Below, in pieces: positions 11,176 to 20,085 of a stretch of 64,000 nt of DNA. The position numbers were made by a program, and so were the translations under genes. Every line of letters begins with the position of its first letter. Positions within the stretch are counted from its first letter, which is position 1. The notes beneath the pieces were generated by a model. That model saw only the letters and a program-made list of their open reading frames with translations. It did no database searches and had not been told where the DNA came from. Origin of the DNA: Dactylonectria macrodidyma (taxonomy: Eukaryota > Ascomycota > Sordariomycetes > Hypocreales > Nectriaceae); the NCBI GenBank assembly GCA_020744425.1, contig JAGMUV010000029.1, positions 744,001-808,000 of the forward strand, written 5' to 3'.

Positions 11176-11858
11176 GTGGCCTGCCCCGTGCGCTTAGTTA
11201 CGTATCGACCCCACCCTAGGTCCAGCACTCCGGACGCTCCCGTCACAGTCGCCAGCCAAGGATTAGCGAGGACGGCGAAGTGAAGCTGCGGGATATTCCT
11301 TGCGGTTATCGCGGGGCTGAAGAGGCTAAAGGCTGGGCGTGCGCTAATTAAGCCGATCCAACTTTGCCTTGATCATCCTTACTCAACGAGGCTTCCCCAG
11401 CCGCGGTTCCACATTGTTCGGGCAAACAGTGGCGTGGCTAGCGCTTACAGAGTGCATATGTCTCTCGGTCCGGTAGGTTCTAGGCCCAGCCGTAGCAGTC
11501 ATTCACTGAATCATATGACAATGCCGGCATTAGGCAACTGTTTGGGGGTGAGCGCTGGGTCGGATCGGCGACAACGCAAGATGACCATCGCCATGTCCAG
11601 ATGCCATTAACATAAGATACTATGCAGTAGGCAACCAGGCAAAGCGGTTTTCTGCTTGGCAATGCTCATGAGCTGGGAGTGTCTCAAAGCTCGCATTACC
11701 TCCTGCTCCTCTCTTTCTTGTTTCTTCCGACCCGCACACCGCTCCGCATCTCTGGTCATTGCAGCAACTTTGCGATGCCCCATCGCAGCGTTCATTTAGA
11801 GAACAATTTGCAGGCCCACCGTTCCGTTTACCAGTTGTCTAGTCTGTCTTAATTGGCC
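11176..11858. other. Gap between copia element and HEAT-repeat gene
   Basis: No gene is seen. The stretch is of average composition and should contain the promoter of the HEAT-repeat gene, but I cannot point to a convincing TATA box. Confidence 0.4.
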
Positions 11859-14312
11859 ATGACAAGACTGGAACTGGCGTTAGCTCCCATGACTGAGTTG
11901 AAACAGCTTGGGTGCAGCGAGATGGCGATGCAGAACCAGGAAGCATCCCAAAGGCAATGCTTCAAGAAGAAGCATTGCCCCGATGCCACTAAGCCACGCA
12001 CAGAACCATTATCCAACTCAGACATTACTGGAGCATGTGCCCCTATTCAGAAGGTACGCGTCGCAAATGAAGCTGAAAACAAGGGATCAATCCTTGAGGC
12101 TATTGCAGCACGTCTAGAGGATCAAGACTGGTCCGTTCGACGTACAGCCGTTGATACACTAAGCAAGCAAGCAACCCTGCCAGACAAGATCCTCAAGGCC
12201 ATCGCAGCACGTCTAGAGGATCAAAACTTGCCCGTTCGATGTGTAGCCATTAATACACTGGGCAAGCGATCAAGCTTGCCAGACGACATCCTCAACACCA
12301 TCACGGCATGTCTAGAGCATCAAAACTGGTCTGTTCGGCATGCAGCCGTTGATACACTAGGCAAGCAAGCAACCTTGCCAGACAAGATCCTTAAGGCCAT
12401 CGCAGCACGTCTAGAGCATCAAGACTCATCTGTTCGACGTGCAGCCGTTGATGCACTAGGTAAGCAATCAAGCTTGCCGGACGACATCCTTAAGAGCATC
12501 AAGACACGCTTAGAGCATCAAGACTGGTTCGTTCGACATACAACCGTTGAGGCACTAGGCAAGCAATCAAGCTTATCAGACCATATCCTCGAGGCCATGG
12601 TGGCACGTCTAGAGCATCAAGACTGGTATGTTCGATATACAGCCGTTGAGGTACTAGGCAAGCAATCACGCTTGCCAGACGATATACTCAATGCTGTCGT
12701 GGAACGTCTAGAGACTCAAGACTCGTCCGTTCGGCGTGCAGCCGCTGATACATTAGGCAAGCAATCAAGCTTGCCAGATGACATCCTCAAGACCATCGTG
12801 GCATGTCTAGAGGATCAAGACTGGTCCGTTCGACATACAGCCATTGAGGGACTAAGCAAGCAATCAAGCTTGCCAGACGATGTCCTTATGGCCATCACGG
12901 CACGGCTAGAGGATCAAGACTGGTCCGTTCGAGAAGTAGCCGTTGATGCACTAGGCAAGCAATCAAGTTTGCCAGACAAGATCCTCAAGGCCATCGCGGC
13001 ACGTCTCGAGCATCAAGATTCGTCTGTTCGACGCGCTGCTGTCAATGCACTGAGCAAGCAATCAAGCTTGCCAGATGACATCCTCAAAAGTATCAAGACA
13101 CGCCTAGAACATCAAGACTGGTCCGTTAGATGCGCAGCTGTTGAGGCACTAGGCAAGCAACCAAACTTGCTAGATAAGACCCTCGAGTCCATAGTGACAC
13201 GTCTCGAGGATCCAGACTGGTCCGTTCGACGTACAGCTGTTGAGGCACTAGGCAAGCAATCAAGCTTGCCAGACAAGATCCTCAAGGCTATAGCAGCCCG
13301 TCTCGAGGATCCAGACTGGTCCGTTCGACGTACAGCTGTTGAGGCACTAGGCAAGCAAGCAACCTTACCAGACAAGATCCTCACGGCCATCGCAGCACGT
13401 CTAGAGGATCAAGACTGGTCCGTTCAAGACACAGCCATTAGTGTACTAGGCGAGCAATCAAGCTTGCCAGACGACATCCTCAAGGCCATAGCACTACGTC
13501 TGGAAGATCGAAAAGCATTGGTTCGACGCGCAGCCGTTGAGGCACTAGGCAAGCAAGCAACCTTGTCAGACAACACCCTCAAGGCCATCGCAGCACGTCT
13601 AGAGCATCAAGACTTATCCGTTCGATGTGCAGCCATTGATACACTAAGCGAGCAATCAAGCTTGCCAGATAACATCCTCAAGGCTATCGCAGCACATCTA
13701 GAGTATCAAGACTTATCCGTTCGACGTACTGCCGTCAATGCACTGAGCAAGCAATCAAGCTTGCTAGATAAGATCCTCAGGGCCATAGCACCACGTCTAG
13801 AGCATCAAGACTGGTACATTCGACGTGCTGCCGTCAATGCACTAGGCAAGCAATCAAGTTTGCCAGACAAGATCCTTATAGCTATTGCGACACATCTAGA
13901 GCATCACGACTTATCCATTCGATGTGCCGCCATCAATGCACTGAGCAAGAAATCAAGCTTGCCGGAGGACATCCTTAAGAGCATCAAGACACGCCTAGAG
14001 CATCAAGACTGGTTCGTTCGATGTGCAGCTATTGAGACACTAGGCAAGCAATCAAGCTTACCAGATGACATCTTTAATGCTATCGTAGAACGTCTAAAGG
14101 ATCAAGACTGTTTCGTTCGAGACAGAGCCGTTAGTGTACTGGGCGAGCAGTCAAGCTTGCCAGACAACATCCTCAAGGCCATAGCGGCACGTCTAGAAGA
14201 TCGAACAGCATCGGTTCGACGCACAGCCGTTAAGGCACTAGGCAAGCAATCAGCGCTCCTAACAGTCCGACCAAAATTTCAGACTAATAGTCCAGACTCC
14301 AGTCTGGACTAA
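11859..14312 (+). CDS. HEAT-repeat protein, 22 near-identical 33-residue repeats
   Basis: The ATG at 11859 opens an uninterrupted 817-residue frame. After ~75 unrecognised N-terminal residues, 22 repeats of 33 residues (99 bp) follow. Each has the pattern IAARLEDQDWSVRRTAV then EALGKQSSLPDDILKA, which is a two-helix HEAT-type unit. The last repeat breaks off and the frame ends in a short unrelated tail at an inverted repeat. In fungi such highly alike superstructure-forming repeats usually form the ligand-sensing C-terminus of NACHT/NB-ARC NLR-like proteins. No nucleotide-binding domain is present here, so this is either a stand-alone scaffold or the severed sensor half of an NLR. Despite its internal repetition it carries no stops, unlike the transposons nearby. 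The first exon, if there is one, is not identified. Confidence 0.8.
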   Translation: MTRLELALAPMTELKQLGCSEMAMQNQEASQRQCFKKKHCPDATKPRTEPLSNSDITGACAPIQKVRVANEAENKGSILEAIAARLEDQDWSVRRTAVDTLSKQATLPDKILKAIAARLEDQNLPVRCVAINTLGKRSSLPDDILNTITACLEHQNWSVRHAAVDTLGKQATLPDKILKAIAARLEHQDSSVRRAAVDALGKQSSLPDDILKSIKTRLEHQDWFVRHTTVEALGKQSSLSDHILEAMVARLEHQDWYVRYTAVEVLGKQSRLPDDILNAVVERLETQDSSVRRAAADTLGKQSSLPDDILKTIVACLEDQDWSVRHTAIEGLSKQSSLPDDVLMAITARLEDQDWSVREVAVDALGKQSSLPDKILKAIAARLEHQDSSVRRAAVNALSKQSSLPDDILKSIKTRLEHQDWSVRCAAVEALGKQPNLLDKTLESIVTRLEDPDWSVRRTAVEALGKQSSLPDKILKAIAARLEDPDWSVRRTAVEALGKQATLPDKILTAIAARLEDQDWSVQDTAISVLGEQSSLPDDILKAIALRLEDRKALVRRAAVEALGKQATLSDNTLKAIAARLEHQDLSVRCAAIDTLSEQSSLPDNILKAIAAHLEYQDLSVRRTAVNALSKQSSLLDKILRAIAPRLEHQDWYIRRAAVNALGKQSSLPDKILIAIATHLEHHDLSIRCAAINALSKKSSLPEDILKSIKTRLEHQDWFVRCAAIETLGKQSSLPDDIFNAIVERLKDQDCFVRDRAVSVLGEQSSLPDNILKAIAARLEDRTASVRRTAVKALGKQSALLTVRPKFQTNSPDSSLD

Positions 14313-14457
14313 TAGCCTGTTGACCCTGAGCACCGCCGGGATATGCCGAAGTGGCCCCGTATTGTCCGCCGTGTTGTTGGTCGTAAGGTGATTGGCCGCG
14401 GTTATCGTAGCTGGGCTGCTGAGGTGCACCGGAGCCAGAGCCTTGCGAGTACTGCGC
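14284..14457 (-). pseudogene. Exon-like fragment of a Gln/Gly/Tyr-rich protein
   Basis: Read on the minus strand, a frame follows an AAACAG acceptor-like site and gives a low-complexity sequence rich in Gln, Gly, Tyr and Pro (for example YDNRGQSPYDQQHGGQYG). It ends at TAG 14284-14286 within the inverted repeat. The composition is unlike the surrounding intergenic DNA and resembles the disordered tails of several fungal housekeeping proteins, but I cannot name one. No upstream exon is recognised, so it is probably a stray gene fragment. Confidence 0.35.
14288..14311. repeat. Perfect 11-bp inverted repeat at the HEAT gene stop
   Basis: TAGTCCAGACT and AGTCTGGACTA are separated by two bases and bounded by TA dinucleotides. 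It forms the last codons of the HEAT gene on plus and of the Gln/Gly-rich fragment on minus. It could be a transposon footprint or a cruciform at a rearrangement joint. Confidence 0.7.
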
Positions 14458-15639
14458 CTGTTTCGTGGGGCATCAGTTGTTAATGATATACCCTACGGTC
14501 CCAGACTTTACCATAAGAGCGCCTGCTGTGGAACCGTCTGCAAGGGAAATGTCCAAACCACATCCACCCTTGACGCTACCAGCAATGAGAGAATAGCACT
14601 AGCTCCTAACATGAACGTGAAAATTTAGAGACGTAGCTAACATGGTTGATTCAGGGGCTTGGCTTCAGACTCAGCGCCACCGCCATCTCTACGTAGAAGT
14701 GATCAACGGAGCCCTGACTGAAGGGAATACGACTTGCATGCAAAGGTACATCGGTGTTGCCCTCGGTGTGAGGGCCCGGTGCCTCGTGCATACGCGTGCT
14801 AGGCAGGGCCCACAGATATCCAAGAGGATATTTAGGTGAAACCCATCCGTAGAGCATGGTCTTCTTCTACTGATATGCAATGCTTCTCTATTTCACCATG
14901 GTGAGTAAAGTTACCTAGGACGCACCCCTCACTTGAGTTGTCTAACCGGGAATCAAGGATCGTCCTTCCTCCCCCGCCCGACAGGCAGACCAGCTGCAGC
15001 ACCTTTACCAACACGTTTTGCAGTATGGCTCTTCTTTGCTGTCTCAAGACGACCGTGATACAATTATCAATGGCGCCTTTCATTCCTGCCTGTAGAGCAC
15101 TAGCGAAAGCTTTGGGAAACTTACCTTCAGTACGCATTATGGGGTCTTGATAATGCCCAGTTGGTCATCAAGGCGTCTTAAGACATAAGACTCTAAACAA
15201 CGACGAAATATCAGAATTGATATACTCCTTAGGCTTGGCCAAAAAGTCGACTATTAGTAGAGGACTCGCAATGGGTAGGATACTTAGTCATAACACCCCT
15301 AATAGCGGGTTTCCCGCGTTTCTGTCTTTACATCCCTTCTAATTTTCTATACTTCATGTTGACGTCTTCATGGGTCTCCATTTATTGCAACTATAGTGCC
15401 TTAGCGTCATTATGTTCATGTGTATTCTCATCTTAGTAGTCGCGATTCTGCGATTCCTCGCTTTTTTCTAAAGCAAGAAACCACTCTTGACTGATGTCTG
15501 TATGGTTGTATTCTCCTTGTCCTGAAATTGACTGTTATAGAAGTACTGTCTAATCTCGTTATAATTGAAAAGCTCTAGCTTGCGGTCTTGCCGAGAGAGA
15601 AGAATCTTCCTATATATTAAGACTGTGAAATAAACTATT
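14458..15639. other. Gap with no supported gene
   Basis: Short frames on both strands (for example 14832-15137 minus) show no motif I recognise. From about 15170 the DNA becomes AT-rich and reads like decayed coding sequence on the minus strand. Confidence 0.35.
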
Positions 15640-16510
15640 CTAGGGTCAATTGAGCAAGATACCTATCGAGAAATCGTACTAAATTTCGTGCACGAGTTGT
15701 CTTGCTTAGCTCAGGAGCTGGTACTATTGCCTTAGGAGATCCTTTAATAGGCTCATCATCCTAAAGAAATGCTTCCATGCAAATATCTTCATTTAGGTAT
15801 TGCACGTTAATTATGTCTTCTGCCTGAAATGGGTTATGCTGATTAATCTCTACTCCTGAATTCGAAGTGCTAGAAGGATCTACAGGCATCTCCTCCTCCA
15901 GGCTATAAATGCCATTCTCTGCATAATCGCCATTAGTCTCATCTAATAGGAATAACGCCTCCTCTTTCTCATATTGGGTGGGTTAGACTCGTCGATGGTG
16001 TCTGGTGCTGATCCATTTCGCGTATCGGTTGGGTTAGATTCGTCAATAGTATTAAGCGCTAATCTAAGTTGATGACTTTCCGTAGGAGAACTGCCTGTGG
16101 GTAATGTTTGGCTAACCTCTGCTGTGTCCTCTCTGACGGTGATGTGATTTGAATTTGGCAGTTCTGACTGCTGTCGGCGTGCATTTCGCGTTGAACGCCT
16201 CTATCGTCTTGGATATGCTTAGGGCTTACGTAGATAGTTTTAGAACTAGTAGTTCGTTAGTAGTTGCATATTTAACGTGTGTGATAACGCATACCAGAAG
16301 ATTAAAATCCGGAATTGTTTCACTATTAGGGACATGGCCTCCGATGCTGAAATCACTGGCTATAGGGTTAAAAAAGAATAATGCAGTAAGTATCTTAGCC
16401 TTTTGCCCTAATTCTTTAACCTTCCTTAATCCACTCTGGCCACTCTTTCTGACCTTCGTTTTCTCTTTCTGTATATGTTGGCGCATATCTCCCGGAATAC
16501 CTAAGCTAAG
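15640..16510 (-). pseudogene. Decayed coding sequence of unknown family, weakly MADS-like N-terminus
   Basis: The minus strand shows long coherent stretches with scattered stops. From 16486 the translation begins with a basic segment KEKTKVRKSGQSGLRKVKEL followed by a hydrophobic strand-like LTALFFF, an order that recalls a MADS-box fold (basic helix, then sheet). Further on (15990 down to 15650) an acidic region reads NGDYAENGIYSLEEEMPV and ends in SKTTRARNLVRFLDRYLAQL. TAG stops occur where CAG or TGG would fit. The DNA is AT-rich, in keeping with RIP decay. The MADS resemblance is tentative. Confidence 0.35.
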
Positions 16511-16599
16511 AGCTTGCTGAAAATGGACTTAGAGCATCAAAATACCGTCGCCTAGTAGCTTTATCACCACATTATGGCTGAGCTTCCTGATACCCCAAC

Positions 16600-16935
16600 A
16601 TCCATTTTTGACCTTTGATAAAACTGGGCATTTGATAAAACTGGGATTTTGGTAAAGCTGGACGTTTGGCAAAACTGGACATTTTGACTAAAACTGGGAT
16701 GTTTGACTAAAACTGGATAGTTTGACTAAAACAGGGATGTTTGACTAAAAGAGGGATGCTTGACCAAAACTGGACATTTGACCAAAACCAGGATGTTTGA
16801 CTAAAACCAGGATGTTTGACTAAAACCAGGATGTTTGACTAAAACCAGGATCTTTGACTAAAACCAGGATGTTTGACTAAAACCAGGATGTTTGACTAAA
16901 ACAGGGATCTTTGACTAAAACTGGAGCTTTGACAA
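16600..16935 (+). repeat. 19-bp minisatellite, about 15 to 18 copies (locus 1)
   Basis: The best copies read GACTAAAACCAGGATGTTT with a 19-bp period. Copies at the left edge are more diverged (GATAAAACTGGGCATTT type) and those at 16780-16900 are nearly identical. The same unit occurs at 23507-23654 in reverse orientation. Confidence 0.9.
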
Positions 16936-16936
16936 G

Positions 16937-17386
16937 ATGACCCTCCAGCGAGGCGACTGGATCGCCAGTTTTATGGTTCTTTGGAAGCTCGCCGAATATG
17001 TGTATATGCTCTTTACATACCAATACAAATGCCGCAACGCCCTTCCGGAAGTAGAATTGATTGTCAACTCGCATCGCCAAGACGCTGAGACGTCTGAGGG
17101 CTGGAAGCGTCATCCCAGAGCGATCGCGGCTGGTGCTGCATATGACGAAGAACCCTCTGTTAAGAGGCCCGCAACATGCTTCTTCCAGCGGAGAAACGTC
17201 CCCAGCCAGAGGGACATGACTGAGGCGCTTATCCTGAGTCAAATGCAGAATCATGACACTCTGCAAGAATTCCTGCAGAAAATCACACCTATCCCCAGAC
17301 CTATAGATGATCACTGGGACGAGGGCCACAAGCGTGTAGCCATAAGACGACAAGCGCACTTTGAAGAGCGACCCGCGCGATACTGA
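16937..17386 (+). CDS. Unknown 149-residue frame beside the minisatellite
   Basis: An ATG at 16937 directly after the minisatellite opens a 149-residue frame ending in TGA at 17384-17386. The sequence is of mixed, ordinary composition and includes a hydrophobic N-terminal part and a Gln/Arg/His-rich C-terminal part. I recognise no domain. It lies between the repeat and the end of a WD40 NLR on the opposite strand, so it may be a leftover exon of the disrupted NLR cluster. A longer minus-strand reading of the same DNA looks like its shadow. Confidence 0.3.
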   Translation: MTLQRGDWIASFMVLWKLAEYVYMLFTYQYKCRNALPEVELIVNSHRQDAETSEGWKRHPRAIAAGAAYDEEPSVKRPATCFFQRRNVPSQRDMTEALILSQMQNHDTLQEFLQKITPIPRPIDDHWDEGHKRVAIRRQAHFEERPARY

Positions 17387-17763
17387 AACATAGAGCGGCA
17401 CACAATCGGCATCAGGCCTACGATGCACTGCGAGTTTGGTCGCGAATCAAATTAAGAAAGTGCTGTCGGCTAAGCACAACTTACGGCATGGAGATAGGAG
17501 GTAATCTAGATATTCCCTAGCCTTCCCAATATATCTGTACCGAACCCTGCCCTTGTCCCCGCCAGTGACATGCTGGCTGAGTGAACCTGCAACACCTACC
17601 AACTGAAAACAATCGCAGCTGCCCTTCAGAGCTTGGCCGTTAATCAAGCAAGATGTTGTTAGGCAGGGTATTACAGCTCCAGGGTAGTCCGGCGAGGTTG
17701 ATGCGCTCAAAGCATGCATGTAATTCGAGTCTCTCTCCAAAGCAGATACACGGTTGAGAATAG

Positions 17764-19145
17764 TTAGGAGAATGGTCCACCCAAAGACATCTTCATAACC
17801 ATCATGCGTCCTGTCTTATGCCCGATAGCAATTCCTGATCTGTCCTTTGAAATGTCATAAACTCCAGGGCGGAAATCTGGTGGGAGCCATATCACCTCCC
17901 GACCAGACCATGTGACCCAAGGAGTGTTGCCACTTAGACCCCACCCTGGCATGGCTGGCTTAGACGGTGATTGCTCATCTGAAGGCACCTCGTCATTAGA
18001 TCCGGGCGCGGGTGAGGTCCTATCGTCAACGATATTGCCGTCGCGGGGATTATCAAAGTCGATTACGGTAGCCTCGATGTGAAGCTGTAGTTCAGCATCG
18101 CTCAAGAAAAAAAAGACGCGATTGATCGATGGGGCCTACCCCGATATTTCGAATTTTCTTGCCTGACTTAGCGTCCCATATGCGGACGGTGTCGTCTCGC
18201 GCCCCCGATGCTATGTGGCTACCATCTGGCGAAAATGCTACCGAGCGAACCCAACTGCTGTGGCCTTGAAGCTTATAGATCCCCTTGCCGGACTCAGCAT
18301 CCCATATGCGGACGGTGCGGTCATCTGACCCCTGATACAATGCGGCCGCCATCAGGCGAAAACGCTACTGAGCAAATCATATTGCTATGGCCTTGAAGCT
18401 TGCGGATCTCATTGCCTGCTTTAGCTTTCCATATGCAGACAGTGTTATCTGCTGACCCTGATGCGATGCGACTGCCATCAGGCGAAAATTTGACCGAGGA
18501 AACTGTCTTAGTATGACCTTGAAGATTGCGGATCTCATGGCCTGACTGGGTGTCCCATATACGGATAGTGCCATCTGCTGACCCTGATGCGATGCGTTTG
18601 CTATCAGGCGAAAATGCCGTTGAATGAACTGAACCAGCATGGCCTTGAAGTTTGCAGATCTTATTGCCTGACTTGGCGTCCCATATACAGACGGTGTTAT
18701 CTGCTGACCCTGATGCGATGCGGCTGCCGTCAGGCGAAAATGCTACCGAGAGAACCGAGCTGGTATGGCCCTCAAGCCCTTGGAGACATAAACTACAACT
18801 GTCGTCCGTCTTTGGTTTCGTCAAGACCCAGCTGGGTTCTTCTGCCGCAAACAATCCGCGAAGGATGCTGCGCGCCGGAGTAAATAATAAAGCCGATACG
18901 TATGTCTGGAGTGGAGCGTGGTTGAGAATCCAGCGATTAAATAAAATAAACCGATACACGTCTTCAACGAGGCCAACAAAGGTATCACTCCCCGTTGTCT
19001 ATAGTGGCAAGCAATCAGTTACGTACTATCCAAAAATGTGGAATACTCACTACGAAGGAATTTCTAAGCTTGGTGAGAGAGACGACACCGTTCGAGACCA
19101 AGTCAAGGAGGCTCAATGCTTCGAGCCAGTGCAGGAAGTGATGTT
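17764..19145 (-). pseudogene. C-terminal part of an NLR with five WD40 repeats, frameshifted and 5'-truncated
   Basis: Exons are complement(19054..~19145), (18140..18998) and (17764..18084), joined by introns of 55 bp each (18999-19053 and 18085-18139), both GT-AG. The first exon carries the HFLHWLEALSLL linker that follows the NACHT domain in fungal NWD-type NLRs. The second has the FNRWILNHAPLQTYVSALLF linker and five WD40 repeats with LQGH and IWD signatures. One extra G in a GGGG run (18329-18332) shifts the frame within repeat 4. The last exon has the WLPPDF C-terminal cap also seen in the neighbouring plus-strand NLR. The NACHT domain is missing: beyond ~19145 come transposon scraps. 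The intact protein would be a cytoplasmic sensor of non-self. Confidence 0.8.
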
Positions 19146-19149
19146 GGAA

Positions 19150-19230
19150 AAATAGTTTCGAAGAGACAGGCGCAACAAGGCCATCTTCCTCTCCCAACGA
19201 GCATATGTCGAGAAGGTCTGCCGAAGAGGG
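19150..19230 (+). mobile_element. Tiny copia reverse-transcriptase scrap
   Basis: The plus strand reads RDRRNKAIFLSQRAYVEKV. This matches the copia RT segment found in the intact element near 9990-10040 (IRNRAKRSIWLTQDAYIDKI). It is too short to classify further. Confidence 0.45.
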
Positions 19231-19244
19231 TCGGCCTTTTGTCC

Positions 19245-19510
19245 AACGTCGTGCAACCACGAGCAGGCACTGCTTCAGCCGCCGAAGATAGGAAACTGAA
19301 CACTTGGAAGAACTAGGCTTCAAGTCGACTTGCTACTTATCATATCAACGAAGACCAGGGGAGAGATGGCCGACTGTGGCAGGAAAACAGAGTGTAAAAT
19401 CCGCAAGGGCTGGAAGGTGACTAGGACAAGAATTAGAGAGGTGTATGTAATAGCTTGAGAGCCCTTTGGGTAAGGCCCGCCGGGTGTAATAGATTTTGTG
19501 TGTGTATTAT
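19245..19510 (+). mobile_element. 5'-truncated LINE: 3' tail only
   Basis: The segment parallels 49570-49840. Shared blocks include GCTTCAGCCGCC, then GAACACTTGGA and GGCTTCAAG, and near the end GCCC..TTGG..TAAG..CCGCCGGG followed by a TG-rich tail (TTTTGTGTGTGTATT). This is what an incomplete reverse transcription of the LINE at 47-49.8 kb would leave. It separates the WD40 fragment from the next gene fragment. Confidence 0.7.
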
Positions 19511-19564
19511 CGTGCAACTATTGACGCGATCGCTTCTCCCGTCCTGTATCATCATGATCCTCAG

Positions 19565-20085
19565 TCATTCCGCGTTTGCGTTTTCTGTCAACATTTCAGG
19601 TAATGCTAGAACCTTGCCATGGCTATCCATAGTTTTGCGATGCTCCAGAAACGGGGACTTGAGTAATAATGTAATTACCCGATCTCCCAGACTGTCGTAT
19701 GGCTTGAACGGGATTTCCACATGTTTTATTACAATGCCATCTGGGCTTCTGTATTTTGGCTGGTCAAACTTCCTGAGAAATTCACCGGGGACTAATGCTT
19801 CGTAGAGGTGAATATTTTCAATATCATCTTGATTTGTCACTAGAAGTCGCGGCTACGCCAGTTAGCTAGGCGTCTCAAACATTGTAATTGAATAAGCAAA
19901 TACGAACTAGGAAGCTGGTCGTATAGCTTGAACGGGGCAAGAAGTCGGTGGCATTGTTGGATGAGTTCGATATTGAAGGGTGCGCCTGCTTCTGTGCAAC
20001 CGATATCAATATTGAAGCCAAAATTGGGTCCTCGGTCCAATCCTGCACCCCTTTCGAAATGACACTTCCAGCAGCTTTGAAACGT
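19565..20085 (-). pseudogene. Two-exon fragment of an unknown gene, head-to-head with an NLR
   Basis: Exon complement(19908..~20085) reads GPNFGFNIDIGCTEAGAPF and onward. A 68-bp intron (19840-19907, GTTCGT...TTCTAG with a GCTAAC branch site) joins it in phase to exon complement(19565..19839), which begins TNQDDIENIHLYEAL and ends at a stop after TENANAE. The two exons read as one plausible soluble protein. I do not recognise the family. Its 5' part is missing exactly where the NLR homology on the plus strand begins (about 20084), so both genes are cut at one breakpoint. Confidence 0.5.

Noticed and set aside
13112..13390. Minus-strand frame with repeated LPSASTAVRRTDQSGSS
   Set aside because: It is the shadow of the HEAT repeats.
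16600..16935. CRISPR-like array
   Set aside because: The 19-bp units are directly contiguous with no spacers, and the host is a eukaryote.
16877..17428. 183-residue minus frame beside the minisatellite
   Set aside because: It has no motif, its end lies in the minisatellite, and its composition looks less natural than the plus reading.
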